Below, piece after piece: positions 1 to 5,725 of a stretch of 5,725 nt of DNA (the first letter of the stretch is position 1; each line of letters begins with the position of its first letter). The notes beneath the pieces are model-generated. The model did not search any database and was not told the origin of the DNA. It saw only the letters and a list, made by a program, of their open reading frames with translations. This DNA comes from Gammaproteobacteria bacterium. Lineage in GTDB: Bacteria > Pseudomonadota > Gammaproteobacteria > SZUA-152. Both the position numbers and the translations under genes were made by a program. Where the stretch lies: the NCBI GenBank assembly GCA_030617485.1, contig JAUWVK010000104.1, forward strand, positions 1-5,725. Direction: 5' to 3'.

Positions 1-201
1 GAGTACTTTCACAGCACTGCCGCTGGGAAGTGTTTTTAATACGGAGCCTTGAGAAAAACGCTGGCTATGTACTTCAATAACAATTTTGTCGGTAACGAAT
101 TCAGCCTGTGTCGGCAGGCTGAGTAATGGCATCAGGCACAATAAGATTCCGCGCATTAACTGTTTTGCCGTGTTTGTTTTTGTTTGGGTTATACGGGCCA
201 T
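1..201 (-). CDS. SH3 domain protein, YgiM-like (TIGR04211-type), N-terminal part only
   Basis: An open frame runs on the minus strand from an ATG at 199-201 off the left edge of the window, giving 67 residues with no stop. The N-terminus looks like a Sec signal peptide: basic and polar start (MARITQTKTNTAKQ), hydrophobic core (GILLCLMPLLSL, about residues 18-29), and a likely cleavage after TQA (residue 33). The mature part begins EFVTDKIVIEV and continues to LKTLPSGSAVKVL. This resembles the start of the bacterial SH3-like domain in YgiM/TIGR04211 proteins, which usually continue to a coiled coil and a C-terminal membrane anchor; those parts would lie outside the window. A good ribosome site (GGGAG, seven bases before the ATG) supports this start. 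Another ATG four bases upstream is out of frame and stops after a few dozen codons. The gene follows prlC on the same strand by 104 bp and may be co-transcribed. The family call rests on a short stretch; secretion is better supported than the exact family. Confidence 0.72.
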   Translation of the reverse strand, partial: MARITQTKTNTAKQLMRGILLCLMPLLSLPTQAEFVTDKIVIEVHSQRFSQGSVLKTLPSGSAVKVL

Positions 202-305
202 GCATTTTCTCCCTGAGCCTTTATATCTGTACAGCATGTTTGGTTTACTCTTTCCTTATGAGTAGTAACGACACGTTTTGCCGTTTTCTTTTGCTCTAAT
301 CCCGC

Positions 306-2333
306 CTACTGTATACCAGAATGTCGTAACAGAGCATCAATCTCGGGTTCGCGGCCACGAAACTCAATAAAAAGATCCATTGGGTCTCGCGATCCACCCT
401 GTTCCAGTACAGCCTCCAGGAATTCCAGCCCAGTCTCCCGGTTGAAGATACCCGTCTCTTCAAACTTTGAGAAGGCATCCGAGGACAATACTTCAGCCCA
501 TTTGTAGCTGTAATAACCGGCAGCGTAACCACCCGCGAATATATGTGAAAAGCTATGTTGAAAGCGATGGTAAGCTGGCGGTTTGATAACGGCCACTTCA
601 GCGCGTACTTCATCAAGTATCTCCTGCACCCGCGCGCCTTTTTCAGGATCGTATTCAGCATGAATGCGGAAGTCGAACAGGGCGAATTCCAGTTGCCGCA
701 CCATTTGCATGCCGGCCTGAAAGTTTTTGGTCTTGATCATTTTTTCGTACAGCTCATCAGGCAGTGTTTTTTTGGTTTGATAATGCTGCGCGATGAGATT
801 GACGGCCTGACTTTCCCAGCACCAGTTTTCCAGAAACTGGCTGGGTAATTCCACCGCATCCCAGGGCACACCACTAATGCCGGAAACGGCGAGGGTGTTC
901 ACCTGTGTGAGCATATGATGCAGGCCATGCCCAAACTCATGGAACAGGGTAATGACTTCGTTATGGGTAAACAGCGCTGGGTCATCGCCGATGGGCGAAG
1001 AAAAGTTACAGGTCAGGTATGCGACCGGGTATTGAATTCCTTCGGCAGTTTCCCGGCGTGAAATACATTCATCCATCCATGCGCCGCCACGTTTGTTTTG
1101 TCGGGCGTAAAGATCGAGATAAAAACGACCACGAGCATTACCATCACGATCAAAAATTTCAAATACGCGCACATTCTCGTGCCAGGTATCAATACCGGAC
1201 AGCTCCTTAATGTCGAGTCCGTAGAGTTTGTTCACCACGCCAAATAAACCATCGACTACATGTGGCTCGGGAAAATAAGGTTTGAGGTCTTCCTGGCTTA
1301 TAGCGTAACGAAACTCGCGCAGCTTTTCTGAACAGTAAGTGATGTCCCAGGGTTCGATTTCGGCGATGTCATAGTGCTCGCGTGCAAAGGAAGCCAGTTC
1401 ATCCAGCTCTTCCTTCGCCATGCCCAGAGAGTGGTCAGCTAGATTTTGCAGGAACCCCATTACTTTTTCCGTGCTGGGCGCCATTTTGGTGGCTAAGGAA
1501 TGTTGCGCATAACTTTCAAAGCCAAGAATTTGTGCTTGTTCGTGACGCAGGCCAAGAATCTGCTCCATGAGTTCACTGTTATTCCATTCGCCAGCATTAG
1601 GACCCTGATCCGATGCGCGAGTGGCAAAGGCCTGATAGGTTTCTTCACGCAGGGCGCGGTCATCGGCATAACTCATAACGGCAAAGTAGGATGGGAAATC
1701 CAGCGTGAGCAAGTAGCCATCCAGCTCTTCTTGTTCAGCTTTTTGTTTGGCCATGGAGATCGCCGAATCTGGCAGACCGTCTAAGTCACTTTTGTTGGTG
1801 ATATGGTTGCTCCATGCCTGAGTGGCATCCAGCACATTTTGTGAAAAGTTGGCCGTGAAGGTGGAAAGTTCCTGTTTAACTTCCATAAAACGGGTTTTTT
1901 GATCGTCGGACAGACCAACACCAGAAAGACGAAAATCACGCAAGGCATTGTCGATGGCTTTTTGTTGTGAGGTGTTGAGTTTTTCAGTTTTTGAAATGTG
2001 TGTAAAAGCCGCGTAGAGCGTTTCGTTTTGTCCTAGCTCGGTTGCGTACTGACTGAGTTTTGGTAAACAGGCATTGTAGGCGTCACGTAACTCGTCACTG
2101 TTGAGTACCGAATTCATGTGACTCACCGGTGACCATGCGCGCGAGAGTCGATCTTCCAGGTCTTCCATTGGGGTGATCAGATTGTCCCAGGTTTTTTGCT
2201 CCGGGCTTTTGAGTAAATAGGCAATAGCTGCTCGATTATCCGCCAGGATTTGATCTATAGCGGGCTCTATATGTTCGGGTTTGATAGCCGAGAATAGTGG
2301 TAAATCAATGATTTTTAGTAATGGATTTGTCAT
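306..2333 (-). CDS. prlC: Oligopeptidase A, M3-family zinc metallopeptidase
   Basis: This is a complete 675-residue protein, close to the 680 residues of E. coli PrlC (OpdA) and similar from the first residues (MTNPLL...) to the last (FRGREPEIDALL...). In E. coli the enzyme is cytoplasmic; it hydrolyses short peptides and helps degrade signal peptides after they are cut from lipoprotein precursors. The zinc site is intact: HEFGH at residues 465-469 gives ligands H465 and H469 and catalytic E466, and E495 in ELPSQF is the third ligand. The family's tyrosine- and glycine-rich substrate loop (GGYAAGYYSY) is at 601-610. There is no signal peptide or membrane segment. The stop is TAG. The ATG agrees with the family N-terminus, but the bases just before it (CTCTT) contain no Shine-Dalgarno sequence, so initiation may be weak or depend on other features. 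The gene is transcribed divergently from srkA. A Pseudomonas-like association of prlC with a gamma-carbonic anhydrase gene is recalled, not tested. Confidence 0.97.
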   Translation of the reverse strand: MTNPLLKIIDLPLFSAIKPEHIEPAIDQILADNRAAIAYLLKSPEQKTWDNLITPMEDLEDRLSRAWSPVSHMNSVLNSDELRDAYNACLPKLSQYATELGQNETLYAAFTHISKTEKLNTSQQKAIDNALRDFRLSGVGLSDDQKTRFMEVKQELSTFTANFSQNVLDATQAWSNHITNKSDLDGLPDSAISMAKQKAEQEELDGYLLTLDFPSYFAVMSYADDRALREETYQAFATRASDQGPNAGEWNNSELMEQILGLRHEQAQILGFESYAQHSLATKMAPSTEKVMGFLQNLADHSLGMAKEELDELASFAREHYDIAEIEPWDITYCSEKLREFRYAISQEDLKPYFPEPHVVDGLFGVVNKLYGLDIKELSGIDTWHENVRVFEIFDRDGNARGRFYLDLYARQNKRGGAWMDECISRRETAEGIQYPVAYLTCNFSSPIGDDPALFTHNEVITLFHEFGHGLHHMLTQVNTLAVSGISGVPWDAVELPSQFLENWCWESQAVNLIAQHYQTKKTLPDELYEKMIKTKNFQAGMQMVRQLEFALFDFRIHAEYDPEKGARVQEILDEVRAEVAVIKPPAYHRFQHSFSHIFAGGYAAGYYSYKWAEVLSSDAFSKFEETGIFNRETGLEFLEAVLEQGGSRDPMDLFIEFRGREPEIDALLRHSGIQ

Positions 2334-2376
2334 AAGAGTTTGTCGTCGCAGTAGTATTTGGATTGTTAGTGTGTAA

Positions 2377-2382
2377 ATTATA
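2377..2382 (-). promoter_or_regulatory. Possible -10 element for prlC
   Basis: Read on the minus strand these bases are a perfect TATAAT, 44 bp before the prlC start codon, which would give a leader of about 35-40 nt. No good TTGACA-like -35 box sits 16-18 bp further upstream and there is no extended -10 TG. The element is therefore plausible by position and -10 match only. Confidence 0.3.
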
Positions 2383-2410
2383 TTGTGCCAATGATGTTAC
2401 CCTATCTAAT
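2383..2410 (+). promoter_or_regulatory. Possible sigma-70-type promoter for srkA
   Basis: A weak -35 (TTGTGC, 2383-2388) and a good -10 (TCTAAT, 2405-2410) are separated by 16 bp. Transcription would begin near 2417, leaving a leader of roughly 30 nt before the GTG at 2449. An 8-bp palindrome, CTTGCAAG, at 2413-2420 overlaps the predicted start site and could be an operator or chance. The placement between divergent genes is right, but the -35 matches at only three of six positions. Confidence 0.25.
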
Positions 2411-2448
2411 CCCTTGCAAGCTAACTGGACCACCAATTTAGGCGCGTT

Positions 2449-3501
2449 GTGACTGACCCTATTGAACAAAATTCGCATCCATACGATGCATTAACACCCG
2501 ATGCGGTGCTCAACGCAGTGGACAGTATTGCCCCCACTATTAAAAATTTTAGTAGTGGCCGCACCGATGGCCGCCAACTGGCATTAAACAGTTATGAAAA
2601 CCGTGTTTATCAAGTGGGCATGGACGACAGTGAGGCGTTGGTGGTGAAGTTTTATCGGCCAGAGCGTTGGTCGGATGAAGCCATACAGGAGGAACATGAT
2701 TTCACTGCGGCGCTGGCAGAGATAGAGATCCCCGTGGTGGCTCCGTTGCGGGATGAGACGAATAAAAGTCTGTTTGAATTCGGTGGTTTCCGGTTTGCAC
2801 TTTATCCTCGCCGGGGTGGCCGAACACCGGACCTGGAAGATATGGATGGCCTTGCCTGGATGGGGCGTTTTATTGCGCGTATTCACGCTTTGGGTGTCGC
2901 AAAACCGTTTGAGTTTCGCCCCGAACTTAATGTTGAAACCTTTGGCTGGGATTCGTATCGATATCTGATGTCGACCAATTTTATCCCTGATGATTTGAAG
3001 GTGGCTTATTCAACGTTGGTGGAAGATGTTCTGAAGCGGGTAGAGGCAGGTTTTGAACGTGCCAGCGCCAATAGTGGTCAGAGCGAGGGAACGATAAAGA
3101 ACATCCGTCTGCACGGTGATTGCCATCCCGGTAATATTTTGTGGACTGATGATGGCCCACATTTCGTGGATTTTGATGATGCCCGTATGGGGCCCGCCGT
3201 GCAGGATTTGTGGATGTTGTTGTCGGGGGATCGTAAGCAAATGACCCTGCAGCTCGATGAAGTTTTATCCGGGTATACGGAGTTTATGGACTTTAATCCC
3301 AGAGAGCTGCATTTAATCGAACCCTTGCGCTGCCTGCGCATGATTCACTATTCTGCATGGCTGGCGCGGCGTTGGAATGATCCTACTTTTCCGATGCATT
3401 TCCCCTGGTTTGCCGAGCCTCGCTATTGGGAAGAACAGATTTTGTCTCTTAGAGAGCAGTTGGCCATCATGGATGAGCCACCTTTGCAGTGGATGGGTTG
3501 A
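2449..3501 (+). CDS. srkA: Stress-response serine/threonine protein kinase SrkA (YihE/RdoA)
   Basis: This 350-residue protein matches the SrkA family, an aminoglycoside-phosphotransferase-like kinase fold; E. coli SrkA has 328 residues. In E. coli it phosphorylates serine and threonine and protects cells from stress-linked death, including under oxidative and Cpx-type envelope stress. The family signature GRQLALNSYENRVYQVG is at residues 41-57, and K67 in VVKFYRP is the likely ATP-contacting lysine. The catalytic segment LHGDCHPGNIL (221-231) supplies D224 and N229. The metal-binding DFDD begins at D241 and is followed by ARMGPAVQDLWMLLSGD, again typical. GTG is chosen as the start because an in-frame stop lies 24-27 bases upstream and the encoded HPYDALTPDAVLNAV fits the family N-terminus; the ribosome site is weak (AGG about six bases before). 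In enterobacteria srkA is followed by dsbA; here it is followed by a structured spacer and gor. No signal peptide is seen, so it is cytoplasmic. Confidence 0.95.
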   Translation: MTDPIEQNSHPYDALTPDAVLNAVDSIAPTIKNFSSGRTDGRQLALNSYENRVYQVGMDDSEALVVKFYRPERWSDEAIQEEHDFTAALAEIEIPVVAPLRDETNKSLFEFGGFRFALYPRRGGRTPDLEDMDGLAWMGRFIARIHALGVAKPFEFRPELNVETFGWDSYRYLMSTNFIPDDLKVAYSTLVEDVLKRVEAGFERASANSGQSEGTIKNIRLHGDCHPGNILWTDDGPHFVDFDDARMGPAVQDLWMLLSGDRKQMTLQLDEVLSGYTEFMDFNPRELHLIEPLRCLRMIHYSAWLARRWNDPTFPMHFPWFAEPRYWEEQILSLREQLAIMDEPPLQWMG

Positions 3502-3518
3502 AAAGGTTTCTGGTGGCA

Positions 3519-3660
3519 CGATACTGCGTTCACCCACAAGGGGTATCGAGAAAAAAATGACTCAAAATGCTCACTTACTTAAATGTAAGCTCCGCTTTTT
3601 CGCCATTTTTTGCCTTGTCTTGTACCTCCAGAGGGATTTTCAACAGTTTTTAGGGTTTAA
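3519..3660. repeat. Structured intergenic element, possible dispersed palindromic repeat
   Basis: Most of the srkA-gor spacer is built from inverted repeats. A first pair, CGATAC (3519-3524) and GTATCG (3543-3548), encloses a smaller CCC-ACAA-GGG hairpin. A longer imperfect palindrome follows, with arms 3551-3578 and 3585-3612 around a 6-base loop; 18 of 28 positions pair without gaps, strongest at the inner CTTAC/GTAAG and the outer A/T-rich AAAAAATG block. The flank at 3611-3660 (GCCTTGTCTTGTACCTCCAG, then TTTTCAACAG) resembles, from memory, repeats seen between genes in several marine and pseudomonad genomes. Only one copy is present here, so repetition in the genome is inferred. The inner hairpin followed by CTCCGC and T5 could also act as a weak terminator after srkA. 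Confidence 0.4.
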
Positions 3661-3686
3661 CTCTGAGTGATTTTAAAGGAAGCAAC

Positions 3687-5036
3687 ATGAGTAAACATTA
3701 CGATCTTATTGCCATTGGCGGCGGTAGCGGTGGCCTGTCTGCAGCGGAGCGAGCTGCCCAGTACGGTGCCAAATGCGCGGTAGTGGAAGTGGCAAAAATG
3801 GGAGGTACTTGCGTGAATGTGGGGTGTGTGCCCAAAAAGGTCATGTGGTACGGGGCTGATGTGGCGCAAACACTCCATAATGCGTCCAGTTATGGGTTTG
3901 ATGTGGAGGTTAAAGGCTTTGATTGGGCTGCGCTGGTGGCTGCCAGGGAAAATTACATAAAAGGCATAACTGACTGGTACGGGAATTATCTGACCGACTC
4001 CAACATCGATAGCATTATGGGCCACGCGCGCTTTGTGGATGCGAAAACTTTGGAAGTGAATGGTGAGCTGTACACAGCTGATCACATTGTGATTGCGCCT
4101 GGTGGTGTACCGGCAGTACCGGATACACCCGGTGCCGAGTTGGGTATTACGTCGGATGGTTTTTTTGCGCTCACGGAACAACCCAAACGGGTTGCCGTGG
4201 TGGGTGCTGGTTATATTGCGGTGGAACTGGCAGGTGTGTTGAATGCTTTGGGTAGCGATGTGAGTTTGTTATTACGTCGAGAACATTTTCTTTCCAGCTT
4301 TGATGCCATGTTGCGTGATACGTTGATGGAAGAAATGATTAACGACGGGGTGAATATTATTCCCAAAGTTTCCTGTACTGCTGTGGAAAAAACCGCTGAT
4401 GGGTGTTTGACGCTTAATTTTAACAATGGTCAGCAACTTACTGAAATCAATGCGCTGATATGGGCGATCGGACGCACGCCCAATACAGCAGATTTGAATC
4501 TTGCTGCAGCGGGTGTGAATGTGGATGAACGGGGTTTTATCCCTTCCGATGAATTTGAAAATACCAATGTACCGGGTATTTATGCGCTCGGCGATGTGAC
4601 GGGCAAGGCACCGTTAACGCCGGTGGCGATTGCGGCTGCACGTCGTTTAAGTGATCGTTTGTTTAACAGGCAAAGTGATCGAAAGCTAGATTATGAAAAC
4701 ATTCCTACCGTAATGTTCAGTCACCCGCCTATAGGCACCCTGGGGCTAACTGAAGAACAGGCTCGCAAAGAACATGGTGATGCGGTGAAAGTATATCAAA
4801 CACGTTTTACGGCCATGGCACATGCGTTTACCAAACATCAACCTGCCACGGCGATGAAACTGGTATGCATAGGTGCGCAGGAGAAAGTCGTGGGCGTGCA
4901 CATTATTGGTCAGGGTGCAGATGAGATGTTGCAGGGTTTTGCGGTTGCGGTGAAGATGGGCGCAACCAAGGCTGATTTTGACAATACGGTGGCGATTCAC
5001 CCTACCAGTGCAGAAGAGTTAGTCACTCTTCGTTAA
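3687..5036 (+). CDS. gor: Glutathione reductase (NADPH), EC 1.8.1.7
   Basis: This 449-residue protein aligns along its whole length with E. coli Gor (450 residues). It is a cytoplasmic FAD flavoenzyme that reduces glutathione disulfide with NADPH. The FAD-binding GGGSGG is at 11-16. The redox disulfide is C42-C47 in [14 protein letters not shown]. The second nucleotide-binding motif [11 protein letters not shown] is at 173-183. The second FAD contact GD is at 302-303, and the dimer-interface active-site pair H438/E443 is in HPTSAEE near the C-terminus. All catalytic parts are intact. The loop that reads the NADPH 2'-phosphate is unusual: R197 is kept, but the position equal to E. coli R204 is S203 and the one equal to H200 is E199. 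The start is supported by AAGGA six bases before the ATG. The carbonic anhydrase-like gene follows 53 bp later and is probably in the same transcript. No convincing promoter box was found upstream. Confidence 0.97.
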   Translation: MSKHYDLIAIGGGSGGLSAAERAAQYGAKCAVVEVAKMGGTCVNVGCVPKKVMWYGADVAQTLHNASSYGFDVEVKGFDWAALVAARENYIKGITDWYGNYLTDSNIDSIMGHARFVDAKTLEVNGELYTADHIVIAPGGVPAVPDTPGAELGITSDGFFALTEQPKRVAVVGAGYIAVELAGVLNALGSDVSLLLRREHFLSSFDAMLRDTLMEEMINDGVNIIPKVSCTAVEKTADGCLTLNFNNGQQLTEINALIWAIGRTPNTADLNLAAAGVNVDERGFIPSDEFENTNVPGIYALGDVTGKAPLTPVAIAAARRLSDRLFNRQSDRKLDYENIPTVMFSHPPIGTLGLTEEQARKEHGDAVKVYQTRFTAMAHAFTKHQPATAMKLVCIGAQEKVVGVHIIGQGADEMLQGFAVAVKMGATKADFDNTVAIHPTSAEELVTLR

Positions 5037-5059
5037 GTGCGACACAAAATCGTGACTAA
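5013..5059. repeat. Overlapping inverted repeats across the gor stop codon
   Basis: Two perfect inverted repeats share bases. The first is GAAGAGT (5013-5019) with ACTCTTC (5025-5031) around a 5-base loop. The second is TTAGTCAC (5019-5026) with GTGACTAA (5052-5059), 25 bases apart. In RNA they could not form together. The first lies within gor codons, where the protein sequence constrains it; the second reaches into the gor-yrdA spacer. No T-run follows either, so neither looks like an intrinsic terminator. A function is not shown. Confidence 0.4.
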
Positions 5060-5078
5060 ATGAAAGTAACGAAAGTTA

Positions 5079-5083
5079 AGGGA
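5079..5083 (+). promoter_or_regulatory. Ribosome binding site that fixes the gamma-carbonic anhydrase start
   Basis: AGGGA lies six bases before the ATG at 5090. The other in-frame ATG at 5060 has only CGTGACTAA in front of it and no Shine-Dalgarno sequence. This favours the shorter protein. Confidence 0.65.
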
Positions 5084-5089
5084 AGTAAA

Positions 5090-5626
5090 ATGAAAATCAG
5101 AACCTTTCAGGGCTTATCGCCCAGGCTAGGCGACAATGTGTTTGTTGATGACACTGCGTTGGTGGTGGGTGATGTGCATCTTGGTGAAGATAGTTCGATC
5201 TGGCCGTTGACGGTGCTGCGTGGCGATGTAAACAAGATCCGCATTGGTAAACGAACCAATATCCAGGACAACAGCGTAATGCACGTTACCCATCCTCATA
5301 CGGATATTCCGGATGGTTACGCATTACTGGTGGGGGACAACGTCACCGTAGGTCATCGTGTCATTCTGCATGGTTGTGAAGTGGGTGATAATTGCCTGGT
5401 GGGCATGGGATCCACGGTAATGGATGGCGCCAAACTAGAGCCTTACGTTTTGCTGGGCGCTGGCAGCCTGGTGTCGCCAGGTAAGGTGCTGGAAGGGGGG
5501 TACTTATGGCTGGGCAGCCCGGTACGCAAAGTGCGGCCATTAACCGACGATGAAAAAAAGTGGATTGATTATTCAGCACAGCATTATGTGGATTTGAAGA
5601 ACAAACACATGAGCGAAGAAAAATAA
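5090..5626 (+). CDS. yrdA: Gamma-class carbonic anhydrase family protein (YrdA-like)
   Basis: From the ATG at 5090 this encodes 178 residues, near the 184 of E. coli YrdA. The family folds as a left-handed beta helix of hexapeptide repeats and forms trimers with metal sites between subunits. The repeats are visible as periodic V/I/L-G-D runs from about residue 14 to 145 (for example ALVVGDVHLGEDSSIWP). The three metal ligands known in archaeal Cam are conserved as H65, H89 and H94 (MHVTH; TVGHRVILHG), with R44, D46, Q59 and D60 also kept. The Cam acidic proton-shuttle loop is absent, as in other short YrdA/PaaY/CaiE-type members, so CO2 hydration is likely but not certain; E. coli YrdA itself has no firmly known physiological role. 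An in-frame ATG at 5060 would add ten basic residues (MKVTKVKGSK) but lacks a ribosome site and is not typical of the family. It lies 53 bp after gor and is probably co-transcribed with it. Confidence 0.93.
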   Translation: MKIRTFQGLSPRLGDNVFVDDTALVVGDVHLGEDSSIWPLTVLRGDVNKIRIGKRTNIQDNSVMHVTHPHTDIPDGYALLVGDNVTVGHRVILHGCEVGDNCLVGMGSTVMDGAKLEPYVLLGAGSLVSPGKVLEGGYLWLGSPVRKVRPLTDDEKKWIDYSAQHYVDLKNKHMSEEK

Positions 5627-5640
5627 GGGCTGGGCTTTCT

Positions 5641-5670
5641 TATTAAATGCTGAGGTATTAAATACTCAGG
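5641..5670. repeat. Tandem 15-bp direct repeat, two copies
   Basis: TATTAAATGCTGAGG (5641-5655) is followed directly by TATTAAATACTCAGG (5656-5670), identical at 13 of 15 positions. The second copy together with the end of the first also makes a hairpin (CTGA...TCAG, 5650-5669, with inner GTA/TAC). The pair sits 14 bp after the carbonic anhydrase stop codon. The rest of the right-hand 99 bp holds no gene; ATGs there are followed by stops or run off the edge without a ribosome site. The repeat could be an operator for a gene beyond the window, a transcript-end structure, or chance. Confidence 0.5.
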
Positions 5671-5725
5671 AGAAAAATACAGTAGCCAATCTTACAGGCC
5701 ACATGTAATCCCTGGTCTACATGGA

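Noticed and set aside
236..276. GTTTACTC...GAGTAGTAAC inverted repeat in the prlC-SH3 gene spacer as a prlC terminator
   Set aside because: The stem needs a bulge and no T-run follows it on the minus strand, so read-through into the SH3 gene is equally likely.
555..1784. Several plus-strand open frames of 62-97 codons inside prlC
   Set aside because: They are antisense to a fully conserved peptidase gene and show no domain or consistent ribosome site.
3377..3670. A 97-codon plus-strand frame running from srkA into the spacer
   Set aside because: It overlaps srkA in another frame and ends in the palindromic spacer, with no family resemblance.
3657..4181. A 174-codon minus-strand open frame opposite gor
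   Set aside because: It lies antisense to the conserved FAD and disulfide region of gor, has no recognisable domain, and has a composition expected of a shadow frame.
5060..5089. Upstream ATG extending the carbonic anhydrase-like protein by ten residues
   Set aside because: It has no ribosome site and adds a basic tail not typical of the family, while the ATG at 5090 has AGGGA at good spacing.
5622..5644. AATAAG/CTTATT inverted repeat over the yrdA stop codon as a terminator
   Set aside because: The stem is A/T-rich and followed by AAATGC, not by a run of T, so it is not a convincing intrinsic terminator.
5702..5723. CATGTA...TACATG inverted repeat at the right edge
   Set aside because: Only six base pairs, cut near the window end, and easily expected by chance.
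1..5725. A new defence, mobile or biosynthetic system
   Set aside because: Every substantial gene is a well-known conserved housekeeping or stress protein; there is no transposase, integrase, CRISPR pattern, toxin-antitoxin pair or unexplained long coding region.

Overview
The window looks like ordinary chromosome from a gammaproteobacterium. All four complete proteins resemble Escherichia coli and Pseudomonas-type housekeeping proteins over their full length (PrlC, SrkA, Gor, YrdA). A fifth, cut-off gene matches the YgiM-like secreted or membrane SH3 family, which I know mainly from this class. Base composition is moderate and even across the genes. A marine or Cellvibrio-like lineage is a guess from general similarity only. 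I compared these proteins with remembered family sequences and ran no searches.

Layout. The minus strand carries positions 1-2333. At the left edge is the first 67 residues of a signal-peptide SH3-domain protein (1-201). It lies 104 bp downstream of prlC, oligopeptidase A (306-2333). A 115-bp divergent spacer (2334-2448) separates prlC from the plus-strand genes. These are srkA, a stress-response protein kinase (GTG start at 2449, ends 3501); gor, glutathione reductase (3687-5036); and a gamma-class carbonic anhydrase-like protein of the YrdA family (5090-5626). The 185-bp srkA-gor spacer holds a structured, repeat-like sequence. The last 99 bp contain a tandem 15-bp repeat and small inverted repeats but no gene.

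How the genes may work together. SrkA and Gor both fit protection from oxidative or envelope stress: SrkA as a cytoplasmic kinase, Gor by keeping glutathione reduced with NADPH. PrlC clears small peptides, including cleaved signal peptides, in the cytoplasm. gor and the carbonic anhydrase-like gene are 53 bp apart on one strand and are probably co-transcribed. A prlC / gamma-carbonic anhydrase neighbourhood is also known, from memory, in Pseudomonas. No direct functional link among all five can be read from the sequence.

No mobile element, CRISPR array, RNA gene, defence system or new enzyme system was found. The points worth a second look are modest: the repeat-like element before gor, unusual residues in the NADPH-specificity loop of Gor, overlapping inverted repeats across the gor stop codon, and the tandem repeat at the right end.
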